Notes under the pieces: generated by a model
Told to the model about the DNA's origin: nothing
The model's input: only the letters and a program-made list of their open reading frames with translations
Database searches by the model: none
Origin: DATARH01 sp035648415
Lineage (GTDB): Bacteria; Pseudomonadota; Alphaproteobacteria; ATCC43930; CGMCC-115725
Direction of reading: 5' to 3'
DNA length: 64,000 nucleotides
NCBI GenBank assembly: GCA_035648415.1
Contig: DASRLO010000097.1
Span: forward strand, 1 to 64,000
Shown: one piece after another, positions 17,182 through 26,195 of the stretch
How the letters are laid out: every line of letters begins with the position of its first letter
Numbering within the stretch: the first letter of the stretch is position 1
Made by a program: the position numbers and the translations under genes

Positions 17182-18156
17182 TCAGCCGAACCCATGATAT
17201 CGGCGATACCAGGCGACGAAGCGCGGGATGCCTTCGCCGATCGGTGTCTTGGGCTCGAAGCCGAAATCGCGCCGCGCGGCTTCGATGTCGGCATAGGTCG
17301 AGACCACGTCGCCGACCTGCATCGGCATCAGTTTCTTGACGGCGGTCCGGCCGAGCGCGCGTTCCAGCGTCGCGATGAAGTCGAGCAGCGTCTCGGGACG
17401 GTTGTTGCCGATGTTGTAGAGGCGATGCTCGCCCGGCTCGCCGGCGGGCTGGCCGACCGCCGCGACGACGGCGCTCACGGTGTCGTCGATATAGGTAAAA
17501 TCGCGGCTCATCTCGCCATTGTTGAAGACATCGATCGGGCGCCCGGCGAGGATCGCCTCGGTGAACAAATAAAGCGCCATATCGGGGCGGCCCCACGGGC
17601 CGTAGACCGTGAAAAAGCGCATGCCGACGCAGGACATGCCGTACGAGCGGCAATAGCTTTCGGCGATCAGCTCGCCGGCGCGCTTGGTCGCGGCATAAAG
17701 CGAGACCGGATGGTCGGCGCGATCCTCGACGCTGTAGGGCTGCTTGCGGTTGGCGCCGTAGACCGAGGACGAGCTGGCGTAGATCAGCTTGCGCAAATTC
17801 CCCAGCTTGCGCGCCGCTTCGAACAGCACCACCTGACCCCGGACGTTGGATTCGACGTAGACAAGCGGGTTCGACAGCGAGTAGCGCACCCCGGCCTGGG
17901 CTGCGAGGTGTACGACGGCGTCGATGTCGGGGTTGCTGTCGACAAGCGCCATCACCCCATCGTAATCGGCGACATCGAGCAGGTGGAAGGAAAAGCCGGG
18001 GTGCGCTTCGAGGCGGGCGAGGCGGGCCCGCTTCAGCGCCGGGTCGTAATAGGAATTGATAGTGTCGATGCCGATCACCCGCTCGCCGGCTGCGAGCAAG
18101 CGCTCCGCGAGGTGGTAGCCGATAAAGCCGGCGCTGCCGGTGACGAGCACAGCCAT
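17182..18156 (-). CDS. NAD-dependent epimerase (UDP-glucuronate 4-epimerase-like)
   Basis: A 324-residue extended SDR. It has the Rossmann motif VTGSAGFIGYHLAERL, the catalytic YAATK, the YASSSSVYG strand, RFFTVYGPWGRPDMAL and SRDFTYIDDTVSAVV. Together these are characteristic of UDP-glucuronate 4-epimerases making UDP-galacturonate for surface polysaccharide. It is divergent from the asparagine synthase gene, a common neighbour in capsule/LPS loci. Confidence 0.88.
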   Translation of the reverse strand: MAVLVTGSAGFIGYHLAERLLAAGERVIGIDTINSYYDPALKRARLARLEAHPGFSFHLLDVADYDGVMALVDSNPDIDAVVHLAAQAGVRYSLSNPLVYVESNVRGQVVLFEAARKLGNLRKLIYASSSSVYGANRKQPYSVEDRADHPVSLYAATKRAGELIAESYCRSYGMSCVGMRFFTVYGPWGRPDMALYLFTEAILAGRPIDVFNNGEMSRDFTYIDDTVSAVVAAVGQPAGEPGEHRLYNIGNNRPETLLDFIATLERALGRTAVKKLMPMQVGDVVSTYADIEAARRDFGFEPKTPIGEGIPRFVAWYRRYHGFG

Positions 18157-18297
18157 CGAGCGATCCGAACCGGGTCCGCGCCGCGGGGACGCAGGCGGTA
18201 TCATATCGCCGCCGCAAATGCCATGCCGCTGCGCTTGCGCCTGGTGGGCCGATCGCCTAGACCCACGACCATGTCTTTGACCTTGGACGCATAGGCG

Positions 18298-20238
18298 ATG
18301 TGCGGCATTGCCGGCGTGTTGCTGTCGCAGGCGACGCTGCCGCGCGCCGAGCTTGAGGCCCGCCTTTGGGCGATGACCGAGGCGGTGCGCCATCGCGGGC
18401 CCGACGACCAGGAGATCTGGACCGACGGCCTCGCCGGCCTGGTCCAGGCGCGGCTCGCGATCATCGATCTTTCCGCCGCCGCCAATCAGCCGATCGCCAG
18501 CCAGGACGGCTCGGTTTGGCTGACCTTCAACGGCGAAATCTACAATTTCGCCGAAATCCGCGCCGGCCTCGAAAGGCTCGGCTACGTCTTCCGCAGCCGG
18601 GGCGACGCGGAGGTCATCGCCAATGGCTGGCACGCCTGGGGGCCGCGGGTGTTCGACCGGATGCGGGGAATGTTCGCGCTGGCGTTGTGGGACCGGCGGA
18701 CGCGCCAGCTGATCCTGGCGCGCGACCGGCTCGGCAAGAAGCCGCTCTACTACGCGCCGACGTCGGGCGGTCTGCTGTTCGGCTCCGAGATCAAGGCGCT
18801 GCTGACCTGGCCGGGAATGCCGCGCGTCCCGAACCTGACCGCGATCGACCATTACCTCAGCCTGCAATACGTGCCCGCGCCGGAAACCGCCTTTGCCGGC
18901 GTCTTCCGCGTGCCGGCGGCGCATTACCTCGTCGTGTCGCCCGACCCGGAGGGTGCGTGGCGCGATATGGAGCTGGTGCGCTATTGGCGTCTGCCGGAGC
19001 CCAATGCGGCGCGCGCCGGACGCCCGGCCCAGGAGCTGGAACGCGAGCTCGTCGCCCATCTCGAGGAGGCGGTGCGCCTGCGGCTGATCTCCGACGTGCC
19101 GCTCGGCGCGTTCCTGTCGGGCGGAGTCGATTCGGCGAGCGTCGTGGCGATGATGGCGCGGGTCGGCGGCGGCACGGTCAAGACCTTCACGATCGGCTTC
19201 GGCGACGCCCGCTACGACGAGACCCGGTATGCCCGCATGGTCGCCGAGCGCTACGCCACCGAGCATGAGGAATACGTCGTCGAGCCCGACGCGGCGGCGG
19301 TCCTACCGCGCCTCGTCTGGCATTACGGCGAGCCGTTCGCCGACCCCTCGGCGATCCCGACCTATTACGTGTCGGAACTGGCGCGGCGCAAGGTGACCGT
19401 CGCGCTCAACGGCGACGGCGGCGACGAGGCCTTTCTCGGCTACTCGCGCTACCAGGCGATGCGCCACCTGGCCCAGCTCGACCGGCTGCCCGAATGGAGC
19501 CGGCTGGCGCTCGCCCGGCTCTTGTCCTACGCGCCCGCCGGGCTGCAGCGCGAGCTGCGGCTGCCGCGGATTCGCGACATCCTCGAAGCTTCCGCCGGGC
19601 GCTCGGAGCAGCGTTATGCCGGAACCATCGTGTTCTTCGCCGACCGCGACAAGGAAGCGGGCTACGGCGACGCGATGCGCGGCCAGCTCGAGCACTCCGC
19701 GCTCGATCTGCTGGCGCCGTATTTCGCGGCGGCCGACGGGCTCGTCGCCGGCGCCAATTGGGCTGATCTGCACACCTATCTGCCCGACGATCTGATGGTG
19801 AAGGTCGATGTCGCCAGCATGGCGCACGGGCTCGAAACCCGCTCGCCGCTGCTCGACCACGTGCTGCTCGAATGGGCCGCGTCCGTGCCGGCCGAGACGA
19901 GAATGGCGGGCGGCCGCACCAAGGCGTTGTTCAAGCGGGCGATGGAGCCGTATTTGCCGCGCGAAGTGATCTATCGCAAGAAGATGGGGTTCGGCTGCCC
20001 GATCGACGAATGGCTGCGCGCCGAGCTGAAGCCGCTCGCCTACGACACGCTGTTGTCCCAGCCGGCGCGCGAGCGGGGGCTGCTGCGGCCCGATTATGTT
20101 CGACGGCTGCTCGACGAGCATTGCTCGGGCAGCCGTAATCATCATACCCGACTCTGGGCGCTCTTAATGCTCGAACTGTGGTTCCGCATGTGGATCGACG
20201 GCTCGGCCGAACAGGCAGTGCTGCGCCCCGCGGCATGA
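18298..20238 (+). CDS. asnB: Asparagine synthase (glutamine-hydrolysing)
   Basis: A 646-residue enzyme with the class II glutaminase domain starting MCGIAGVLL (nucleophile Cys2), VRHRGPDD and FNGEIYN, then the ATP-pyrophosphatase synthetase domain with the P-loop FLSGGVDSAS. It uses glutamine and ATP to amidate aspartate. Full family length. Copies beside sugar-nucleotide genes often modify exopolysaccharide precursors rather than serve amino-acid supply, but the sequence does not decide this. Confidence 0.93.
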   Translation: MCGIAGVLLSQATLPRAELEARLWAMTEAVRHRGPDDQEIWTDGLAGLVQARLAIIDLSAAANQPIASQDGSVWLTFNGEIYNFAEIRAGLERLGYVFRSRGDAEVIANGWHAWGPRVFDRMRGMFALALWDRRTRQLILARDRLGKKPLYYAPTSGGLLFGSEIKALLTWPGMPRVPNLTAIDHYLSLQYVPAPETAFAGVFRVPAAHYLVVSPDPEGAWRDMELVRYWRLPEPNAARAGRPAQELERELVAHLEEAVRLRLISDVPLGAFLSGGVDSASVVAMMARVGGGTVKTFTIGFGDARYDETRYARMVAERYATEHEEYVVEPDAAAVLPRLVWHYGEPFADPSAIPTYYVSELARRKVTVALNGDGGDEAFLGYSRYQAMRHLAQLDRLPEWSRLALARLLSYAPAGLQRELRLPRIRDILEASAGRSEQRYAGTIVFFADRDKEAGYGDAMRGQLEHSALDLLAPYFAAADGLVAGANWADLHTYLPDDLMVKVDVASMAHGLETRSPLLDHVLLEWAASVPAETRMAGGRTKALFKRAMEPYLPREVIYRKKMGFGCPIDEWLRAELKPLAYDTLLSQPARERGLLRPDYVRRLLDEHCSGSRNHHTRLWALLMLELWFRMWIDGSAEQAVLRPAA

Positions 20239-20363
20239 GCCAACCTGTGCCGTTGCGTATGTGCAACAATGCGTGAGCAAGCCAACGGCGCGGCGTTTCA
20301 ATGCTTTGGTTTTCCAGTCGAAGCCGCTAGCCTAGGCCAGTTCAAATCTTTTGTGGTGGACCG

Positions 20364-20996
20364 ATGAACGCTCGCCGCTGGCGCGGCTCGGACGAGGCCG
20401 AAATACGCGTCTGGCACAGGCTCGCGATGGCGGTCGCGGTCGTCACAGCCGCGCTCTATCCGGCATGCTCGCACGCGCAGAACATTACCTATTCCGAGGT
20501 GAAGCTCGGCGTTTGGGACCATGACGTGCATGCCCTGGGCGGCAAGGAGCACGGCGCCGACATCAATCCGGAGCTGATCTGGCAGTCGCCGATCGGCGAC
20601 GACCTGATCGTCGGTGCGCCGCCGTGGCTGCGTTGGGCCCTGCAGCCGCGCCCGACGATCGGCGCCGCGTTCAACACCGCGGGCGACACGGATCAATTTT
20701 ATGTCGGCGCGACCTGGTCGTGGATGCTGGTCGACAACATCATCAACCCCGGCGACGGCATCGTCCTTGGATATTTCTTCGGCCCGGGGTTCAACGACGG
20801 CAGGATCAGGTCGAACACCGGCGACCGCAAGTCGCTGGGATCGCATGTGCTGTTCCGCGAGGGGTTAGACCTTGGCTATCAGATCAACCCGACCTGGGAG
20901 ATCTCGGCCTTTCTCGATCACATCTCGAACGGCGGGCTGGCCAAGGAAAACCAGAGCATCAACGATGTCGGGCTGCGGCTCGGCTACCGGTTCTAG
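20364..20996 (+). CDS. PagL-like lipid A 3-O-deacylase (acyloxyacyl hydrolase)
   Basis: A 210-residue outer-membrane beta-barrel enzyme with an N-terminal export signal (LAMAVAVVTAALYPACSHAQ). The C-terminal segment FLDHISNGGLAKENQSIND carries the His-Ser catalytic dyad of PagL, and the protein ends in phenylalanine as expected for a barrel (LRLGYRF). It probably removes the 3-O acyl chain from lipid A. It follows asparagine synthase, in a region of envelope genes. Confidence 0.85.
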   Translation: MNARRWRGSDEAEIRVWHRLAMAVAVVTAALYPACSHAQNITYSEVKLGVWDHDVHALGGKEHGADINPELIWQSPIGDDLIVGAPPWLRWALQPRPTIGAAFNTAGDTDQFYVGATWSWMLVDNIINPGDGIVLGYFFGPGFNDGRIRSNTGDRKSLGSHVLFREGLDLGYQINPTWEISAFLDHISNGGLAKENQSINDVGLRLGYRF

Positions 20997-21031
20997 GGCC
21001 GGTCAAACGAACCCGGCCATCCCGCGGGAGC

Positions 21032-21460
21032 CTATTCGGCGGCCAGCACCCGGGCGAGTTGGCTCAGCGCTTCCTGATGCCGCTCGTTCGGGATCTGGGC
21101 GAAATTACGGGCCAGCTCCAGGCACATGCGTTCGCGCGGGCTGGCCGCGCGCGACCCTTCGCCGTCGAGCCCGTCGAAGAAGTAATTGATCGGCACGCTC
21201 AGCACGCGCGCGATCTCGAAGAGCCGGCCGGCGGAGATGCGATTGATGCCGCGCTCGTATTTGTGCGCCTGCTGATAGGTGACGCCGATCAGATCGGCGA
21301 GCTGCTGCTGGGTAAAGCCGAGCATGATGCGCCGCTCGCGTACCCGGGCGCCGACATGATGGTCGATGTCCTGGGTGCGGGCGCCCGATCGCTTCACCGG
21401 CCGGCGCTTGAGGTCGACGATTTCGGAAGCCCCGCCGCGCACCTGATCGCGTATTGCCAT
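21032..21460 (-). CDS. XRE-family transcriptional regulator
   Basis: A 142-residue regulator with VGARVRERRIMLGFTQQQLA followed by LIGVTYQQAHKYERGINRIS, the same architecture as the regulator at 16697. The ATG at 21460 is preferred over an upstream start. A perfect palindrome TCAAATTTGA at 21563-21572 in the divergent promoter region is a candidate operator. Target genes are not known. Confidence 0.86.
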   Translation of the reverse strand: MAIRDQVRGGASEIVDLKRRPVKRSGARTQDIDHHVGARVRERRIMLGFTQQQLADLIGVTYQQAHKYERGINRISAGRLFEIARVLSVPINYFFDGLDGEGSRAASPRERMCLELARNFAQIPNERHQEALSQLARVLAAE

Positions 21461-21562
21461 ATCGCTCCACCCCGAATTGGCTGACCGGAACCGGCTGCCT
21501 CCGCTCACGGCGGCGGGGGCGATCAACCGATTGGTTCCGCGCGATTGAACGGTGGCCCTGTG

Positions 21563-21673
21563 TCAAATTTGAGGCAAGAGGTCGACGCTTTTCGCGATAT
21601 TTCCCGCTGGGGAGCAGCCCTGCAAGAACGTGTTGCGCGTTCCCTTTGACAGTATCCCTCCAGCGGTGATACC
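21563..21673 (+). promoter_or_regulatory. Divergent intergenic region with palindrome and sigma70-like promoter
   Basis: The 241-base gap between the XRE gene and the alpha/beta hydrolase holds the palindrome TCAAATTTGA (21563-21572). It also holds a TTGACA (21646-21651) followed after 16 bases by GATACC (21668-21673), oriented toward the hydrolase. The XRE protein may bind here; this is inference. Confidence 0.4.
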
Positions 21674-21701
21674 GACGCTGACTTCTCAGTCTGACAAATC
21701 G

Positions 21702-22502
21702 ATGCCCCGAATCTCGATCAACGACGGCTCACTCTTTTTCGAGCGGCACGGTGCGGGCTTCCCGGTGTTGATGATATCGGGATTGGGCGGTCTTGCCTCG
21801 TTCTGGCACGCGCAGGTAGCCGCTTTCTCGAAGCGCTACGACGTCATCACCCACGACAGCCGCGGCGTCGGCGAGAGCGACCCGATTCGCGGCGGCTATA
21901 CCGTCGACCGTATGGCCGGCGATGTCATCGCGCTGATGGACCGGCTCGAGATCGAGCGCGCGCATCTGATGGGCCATTCGACCGGCGGGGCGATCGCGCA
22001 GACCCTCGCGGTCGAGCATCCCAGCCGCGTCGCGAGCATCGTGCTCTCGGCGACCTGGACCAAGCCTGACGCCTATTTCCGGCGCATGTACGCGCTGCGC
22101 AAGGAAGTGCTGCAGCGGCTCGGCCCCAGCTCCTACGTCCAGGCGACGACGCTGTTCCTCTACCCGAGCTGGTGGATCGCCAAGAACAACGAAAAGCTGC
22201 GCCAAACGGAGGCGCAGAACCTCGCCCATTTCCCGCCGCTCGAAATTGCGATGAGCCGGATCGACGCCATCCTCGCTTTCGACCGCACCCAAAGCCTGGC
22301 GAAGATCAGGACGCCGACCCTGGTTGTCGGCGCCGAGGACGACATCGTCACGCCGGCCTATTTCTCCGAAGAACTGGCGCGGCTGATCCGTGGCGCGGAA
22401 GTGAAGATATTCCCGCGCGGTGGCCATTGGTTCCCGCACGTGCTGGCGCGCGAGTTCAACCAGGCCGTGCTGCCGTTCCTCAACTCGCATACGCCGGGCT
22501 GA
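21702..22502 (+). CDS. Alpha/beta hydrolase (RutD-like)
   Basis: A 266-residue alpha/beta hydrolase. The oxyanion strand VLMISGLGGLASFW, the nucleophile elbow LMGHSTGGAIAQ, the acid in VVGAEDDIVTPA and the histidine in PRGGHWFPHV complete the catalytic triad. The pattern (FLYPSWW, acid-loop position) resembles RutD and related small esterases. The start at 21702 gives the normal N-terminus. Substrate unknown. Confidence 0.82.
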   Translation: MPRISINDGSLFFERHGAGFPVLMISGLGGLASFWHAQVAAFSKRYDVITHDSRGVGESDPIRGGYTVDRMAGDVIALMDRLEIERAHLMGHSTGGAIAQTLAVEHPSRVASIVLSATWTKPDAYFRRMYALRKEVLQRLGPSSYVQATTLFLYPSWWIAKNNEKLRQTEAQNLAHFPPLEIAMSRIDAILAFDRTQSLAKIRTPTLVVGAEDDIVTPAYFSEELARLIRGAEVKIFPRGGHWFPHVLAREFNQAVLPFLNSHTPG

Positions 22503-22623
22503 CGCGCCGCGCCATCGCCGGCACTACGAACGCTGCTTAAGGCTTGTTAAATCGGTGCGCGGCTAGTTTTCGCCGGCGCCGGTCTGCCGGCCAGGCGATA
22601 GATCCCCCCATGGCGGACCGTAA

Positions 22624-23985
22624 ATGACCGTGAGCGACGCAGGACCGTTTCATAACCCGGTGGCCGCCTCGGGCCGGCCCGCCGTCAAAGACCGGCACAG
22701 CCGGCTGGAAGAGCTGGTCAACTACGACGAGCTGACCGGCCACTTCAACCGCACCCGGTTGCGCGAGGCGGTGGACCGCACGATCGCCGCCGATCAGCGC
22801 CGCCCGGTCGCGGCGGCCTTTCTGGCGGTCGGCATCGACAACATGCGCGCTCTCAACGAAACGCTTGGCCGCGCGGCCGCCGACACGGTGCTGATCGAGG
22901 TCGGCCGCCGGCTCGACGATTGCCTGCGCGTCAGCGACCTGATCGGCCGCCTCGGCGGCGACCGCTATGGCGTCGTGCTGGCGGATTGTCGCGACGACGA
23001 TGCGCCGGCCGCCGCCGACAAGATTCTCCGCGCGGTCCGCGCGGCCCCGATCGCCACCGAGCGCGGCCCGGTCAGCGCGACGGTGTCGATCGGCGTCGCC
23101 TCGTTTTGCAATCGCGGCTCGACCTCCTACGAAGTGATGACCCGCGCCGAATCCGCGCTTGTCGACGCGAAGCGCACCGGCCGCGACTGCCATGTCCATT
23201 TCCGGCCAAGCCTCGATCAACACGAGCGCGAGAACCGCGCCGCGGCGGTCGGCGATGCGGTGCGGTTGGCGCTGCGCCAAGATCGTGTCGTCTTCGCCTT
23301 TCAGCCGGTCGTCGCCGCCGCAACCGGGGACGTCGAATATTATGAATGCCTGCTGCGTTTGCGCGACGCCAACGGAGACGTATCGGCGGCCGGCGAGTTC
23401 ATCCAGGAGATCGAGCAGTTCGGCTATATCCGGCTGATCGACCGGCACATTCTCGGTATGGCGGTCGCCGCTCTCGCGGCAAACCCCGGGATCACCCTCG
23501 GCTTCAACATCTCGGCGCTGACCACGGCCGACCGGGCTTGGCTGCGCTCGCTGGCGTCCCGGCTGCGCGCCCAGCCGGAACTTGCCCGCCGCCTGGTGAT
23601 CGAGGTCACCGAAACCGCCGCGCTTTACGACATCGAGGAATCCGCCCGTTTCATCGCTGCGCTGCGCCGCGCCGGGTGCCGTGTCGCGCTCGACGATTTC
23701 GGCGCCGGCCATACCTCCTTGCAGCATTTGCAGAGTTTGCCGGTCGACATGGTCAAGATCGACCGCTCGTTCATCCAGGATATCCCAGCCAACCGGGAGA
23801 GCCAGGTATTCCTGCGCCATCTGCTGGGCTTGGCGAAGGGTTTTGGCTTCGCCACCATCGCCGAAGGCGTCGAGCGGGAGGAAGAGGCCGAAATCCTGCG
23901 CCGCGAGGGGGTCGATTTCTTTCAGGGCCATCATTTCGGCCGAGCCGCGCTGGAACCGCCCTGGCGACGTGCGACGATAGCCTAG
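22624..23985 (+). CDS. GGDEF-EAL protein, probably a c-di-GMP phosphodiesterase
   Basis: A 453-residue cytoplasmic protein with a GGDEF domain (about residues 30-190) followed by an EAL domain (about 210-450). The GGDEF signature is degenerate (GGDRYGV), so cyclase activity is unlikely. The EAL domain keeps the expected ligands in ECLLRL, GFNISAL, IEVTETA, LDDFGAGH, MVKIDRSF, IAEGVE and FFQGHHFG, so c-di-GMP hydrolysis is plausible. No transmembrane segment or sensor is seen. The end overlaps the convergent phaR by four bases. Confidence 0.88.
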   Translation: MTVSDAGPFHNPVAASGRPAVKDRHSRLEELVNYDELTGHFNRTRLREAVDRTIAADQRRPVAAAFLAVGIDNMRALNETLGRAAADTVLIEVGRRLDDCLRVSDLIGRLGGDRYGVVLADCRDDDAPAAADKILRAVRAAPIATERGPVSATVSIGVASFCNRGSTSYEVMTRAESALVDAKRTGRDCHVHFRPSLDQHERENRAAAVGDAVRLALRQDRVVFAFQPVVAAATGDVEYYECLLRLRDANGDVSAAGEFIQEIEQFGYIRLIDRHILGMAVAALAANPGITLGFNISALTTADRAWLRSLASRLRAQPELARRLVIEVTETAALYDIEESARFIAALRRAGCRVALDDFGAGHTSLQHLQSLPVDMVKIDRSFIQDIPANRESQVFLRHLLGLAKGFGFATIAEGVEREEEAEILRREGVDFFQGHHFGRAALEPPWRRATIA

Positions 23986-24587
23986 GATTTTGCCTTCGTC
24001 AGCTCGTCGAGCTGGCGGCGCATCGCGTCGAGCTGGGTTTCGAGACGCTTGAGGCGCGGGTCTTCCGGATCGGCCGCGGGGGCGGCAAATGCGGGCTGTT
24101 CGGGGCCGGCGCCGGCGGCACCATAGGGCGACAGCATTTTCAGCGCCTGCTCGAACAGCGCCATGTTCTGCTTTCCCATCTGTTCGAATTGGCCGAACGG
24201 GAAGATGCCGAACGTCGCGCGCAGCGTCTCGCGCATCTGGTCCTGGTTGCGCGCGAACGAGACCATCGCCTGCTCGAGATAGCCCGGCACCAGGAACTGC
24301 ATGCTGTCGCCGTAGAACCCGATGAGCTGGCGCAGAAAGCTGATCGGCAGCAGGTTCTGACCCTTCTGCTCCTGCTCGACGATGATCTGGGTGAGCACCG
24401 AGCGGGTGATGTCCTCGCCGGTCTTGGCGTCGTGGACGATGAAATCGCCGCCGCCCTTGATCATCTTGGCGAGGTCTTCGAGCGTCACGTAGCTGCTCGT
24501 CGCCGTATTGTAGAGACGCCGATTGGCGTATTTTTTGACGACGACCGGCTTCGAACCCGCCGCCGGCTCACTGCCTGGAGTGTTCAT
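23982..24587 (-). CDS. phaR: Polyhydroxyalkanoate synthesis repressor PhaR
   Basis: A 201-residue regulator with the hallmark N-terminal DNA-binding domain (VVKKYANRRLYNTATSSYVT), central PHB-accumulation segments (SVLTQIIVEQEQKGQNLLP, FLRQLIGFYGDSMQFLVPGY) and a coiled-coil C-terminus. PhaR binds PHB and represses phasin and synthesis genes. The ATG at 24587 is chosen; ATG 24605 or TTG 24608 in the same frame are possible. It is divergent from the PHA synthase genes. Confidence 0.92.
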   Translation of the reverse strand: MNTPGSEPAAGSKPVVVKKYANRRLYNTATSSYVTLEDLAKMIKGGGDFIVHDAKTGEDITRSVLTQIIVEQEQKGQNLLPISFLRQLIGFYGDSMQFLVPGYLEQAMVSFARNQDQMRETLRATFGIFPFGQFEQMGKQNMALFEQALKMLSPYGAAGAGPEQPAFAAPAADPEDPRLKRLETQLDAMRRQLDELTKAKS

Positions 24588-24721
24588 GCGCCCGGTGCCT
24601 CGCATCAACGAAAATGCTGCTCTGCAACAATACAGCGATTCCGGCCTTATGCGTCATCAATCGCGCGAAACATGCCCCGAAGACTGGGCGAACCGCGCCG
24701 CGACGCCCTATAATCGGGGCA

Positions 24722-25093
24722 ATGACCGACGATGCCGACGCGCTGGCGCGCCGCTATTTTGCCCTGTGGGCCGAGTACCTGACGGCGCTCGTCTCCGATC
24801 CGCGGGCCGGCGAACTGCTGCAGCGCTGGATCGCGTTTACCGGCCGGTTCGCGGCGCACGTTCCCGGCGCCGCGGATGAGCACGCCGGCAGCCCCGTCGC
24901 TTTCTGGCCGCCGGTTCCAGGCGCCGCTCGACCGCCGGCTGCTGCCGCGGCCGCTGCCGGCGCATCTGGCGAGCGCGGCGCTGCTGTGGGCGAGCTCGCG
25001 CGCCGGGTTGGCGAGCTTGAGCGCCGGCTCGCCGCCCTCGAACGGCCCAAAGCTCGGAGTCCTCGCCGCGCAGATCGCACAAGCGGGCAGTGA
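24722..25093 (+). CDS. Small coiled-coil protein overlapping the PhaC-like gene
   Basis: A 123-residue protein with a helical N-terminus (YFALWAEYLTALVSDP), an alanine/proline-rich hinge and a C-terminal coiled coil (VGELARRVGELERRLAALE). This resembles a PHA-synthase partner or phasin-like subunit. Its last 218 bases overlap the next gene in another frame. Both frames give plausible proteins, but no database comparison was possible. Confidence 0.55.
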   Translation: MTDDADALARRYFALWAEYLTALVSDPRAGELLQRWIAFTGRFAAHVPGAADEHAGSPVAFWPPVPGAARPPAAAAAAAGASGERGAAVGELARRVGELERRLAALERPKARSPRRADRTSGQ

Positions 25094-26117
25094 CCGGGTC
25101 GCCGCCGCGCTCGACCGCGAGCTGAAGCGCCGCGCCGAATTGTTCCTGGCCGGGTTGGAGGCCTACCGTAGGCACGGCCATAGCCGCGGCCCGGAAGAGA
25201 GGCAAGTGGCCTGGCGGAACGGCTCGACAAGGCTCCTCGATTACGGTGGTCCGGGCAGGCCGGTGCTGGTGGTGCCCTCGCTGATCAACCGCTACTACAT
25301 CGTCGATCTGCTGCCCGAGCGCAGCTTCGCGCGCTTCCTGCGCGCGGCCGGGCTGCGGCCGCTGGTCGTCGATTGGGGCGAACCGGGGGATGCGGAGCAG
25401 GGGTTTGGGCTCGACGACTATATCGCCGGCCGGCTCGACGCCGCCGCGAGCGCGGCGCTCGACCTGGCCGGCGCCCCGCTGGCGATCGCCGGCTATTGCA
25501 TGGGCGGGCTGCTGGCGCTGGCGCTGGCGCAGCGGCGCATCGGGCAGATCGCCGGCCTCGCCTTGCTGGCGACGCCGTGGGATTTCCATGCCGAGCGGCC
25601 CGAGCAGGCGCGCGTTCTCGGCACGCTGGTCGAGACCGCCGCGAGCGGCGACACCCTGCCGCTCTGGATCATCCAGAGCCTCTTCCTGTCGCTCGATCCG
25701 TTTCTCGCCGAGGGCAAGTTCATCCGCTTCGCCGGGCTCGATCCCGAGAGCGAGGCGGCGCGCGATTTCGTCGCGCTCGAGGATTGGCTCAACGACGGCG
25801 TGCCGCTCGCCGCCGGCGTCGCACGGCAGTGCGCGCTTGCGTGGTACCGCGACAACCAGCCGGGGCGGGGAGCGTGGCAGGTCGCCGGGGAGACCATCGC
25901 GCCGCGGCGCCTCGACCGGCCGGCGCTGGTCGTGGTGCCGCGGCGCGATCGCATCGTACCGCCGCGCTCGGCCGAGGCGCTGGGCGCCGTCTTGCCGCGC
26001 GCCACGACGCTGCGCCCGCCGCTCGGCCATATCGGGATGATGGCCTCCGCCGCCGCCCCGGAGCTGATCTGGGCGCCGATCGCCGAATGGCTGCATGCGA
26101 GCTTCGCTGCGGCGTAG
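24876..26117 (+). CDS. PhaC-like polyhydroxyalkanoate synthase (alpha/beta hydrolase fold)
   Basis: A 413-residue PHA-synthase-family protein. The lipase-box-like IAGYCMGGLLAL has the PhaC cysteine nucleophile, with PSLINRYYIVDLLPERSF before it, the acid in VVPRRDRIVPP and the histidine in LGHIGMM. It is shorter than class I PhaC (about 590 residues) and close to class III length. It probably polymerises 3-hydroxyacyl-CoA, since phaA and phaB follow and phaR precedes. The N-terminus is uncertain because it overlaps the previous gene extensively. Confidence 0.8.
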   Translation: MSTPAAPSLSGRRFQAPLDRRLLPRPLPAHLASAALLWASSRAGLASLSAGSPPSNGPKLGVLAAQIAQAGSDRVAAALDRELKRRAELFLAGLEAYRRHGHSRGPEERQVAWRNGSTRLLDYGGPGRPVLVVPSLINRYYIVDLLPERSFARFLRAAGLRPLVVDWGEPGDAEQGFGLDDYIAGRLDAAASAALDLAGAPLAIAGYCMGGLLALALAQRRIGQIAGLALLATPWDFHAERPEQARVLGTLVETAASGDTLPLWIIQSLFLSLDPFLAEGKFIRFAGLDPESEAARDFVALEDWLNDGVPLAAGVARQCALAWYRDNQPGRGAWQVAGETIAPRRLDRPALVVVPRRDRIVPPRSAEALGAVLPRATTLRPPLGHIGMMASAAAPELIWAPIAEWLHASFAAA

Positions 26118-26195
26118 CTGGACTTCTTGTCGCCATCCCTTTTTGATACGAGCCGCCTGCCCACATATTACGCATCCGCCGCGAGGAGCCCAGCC

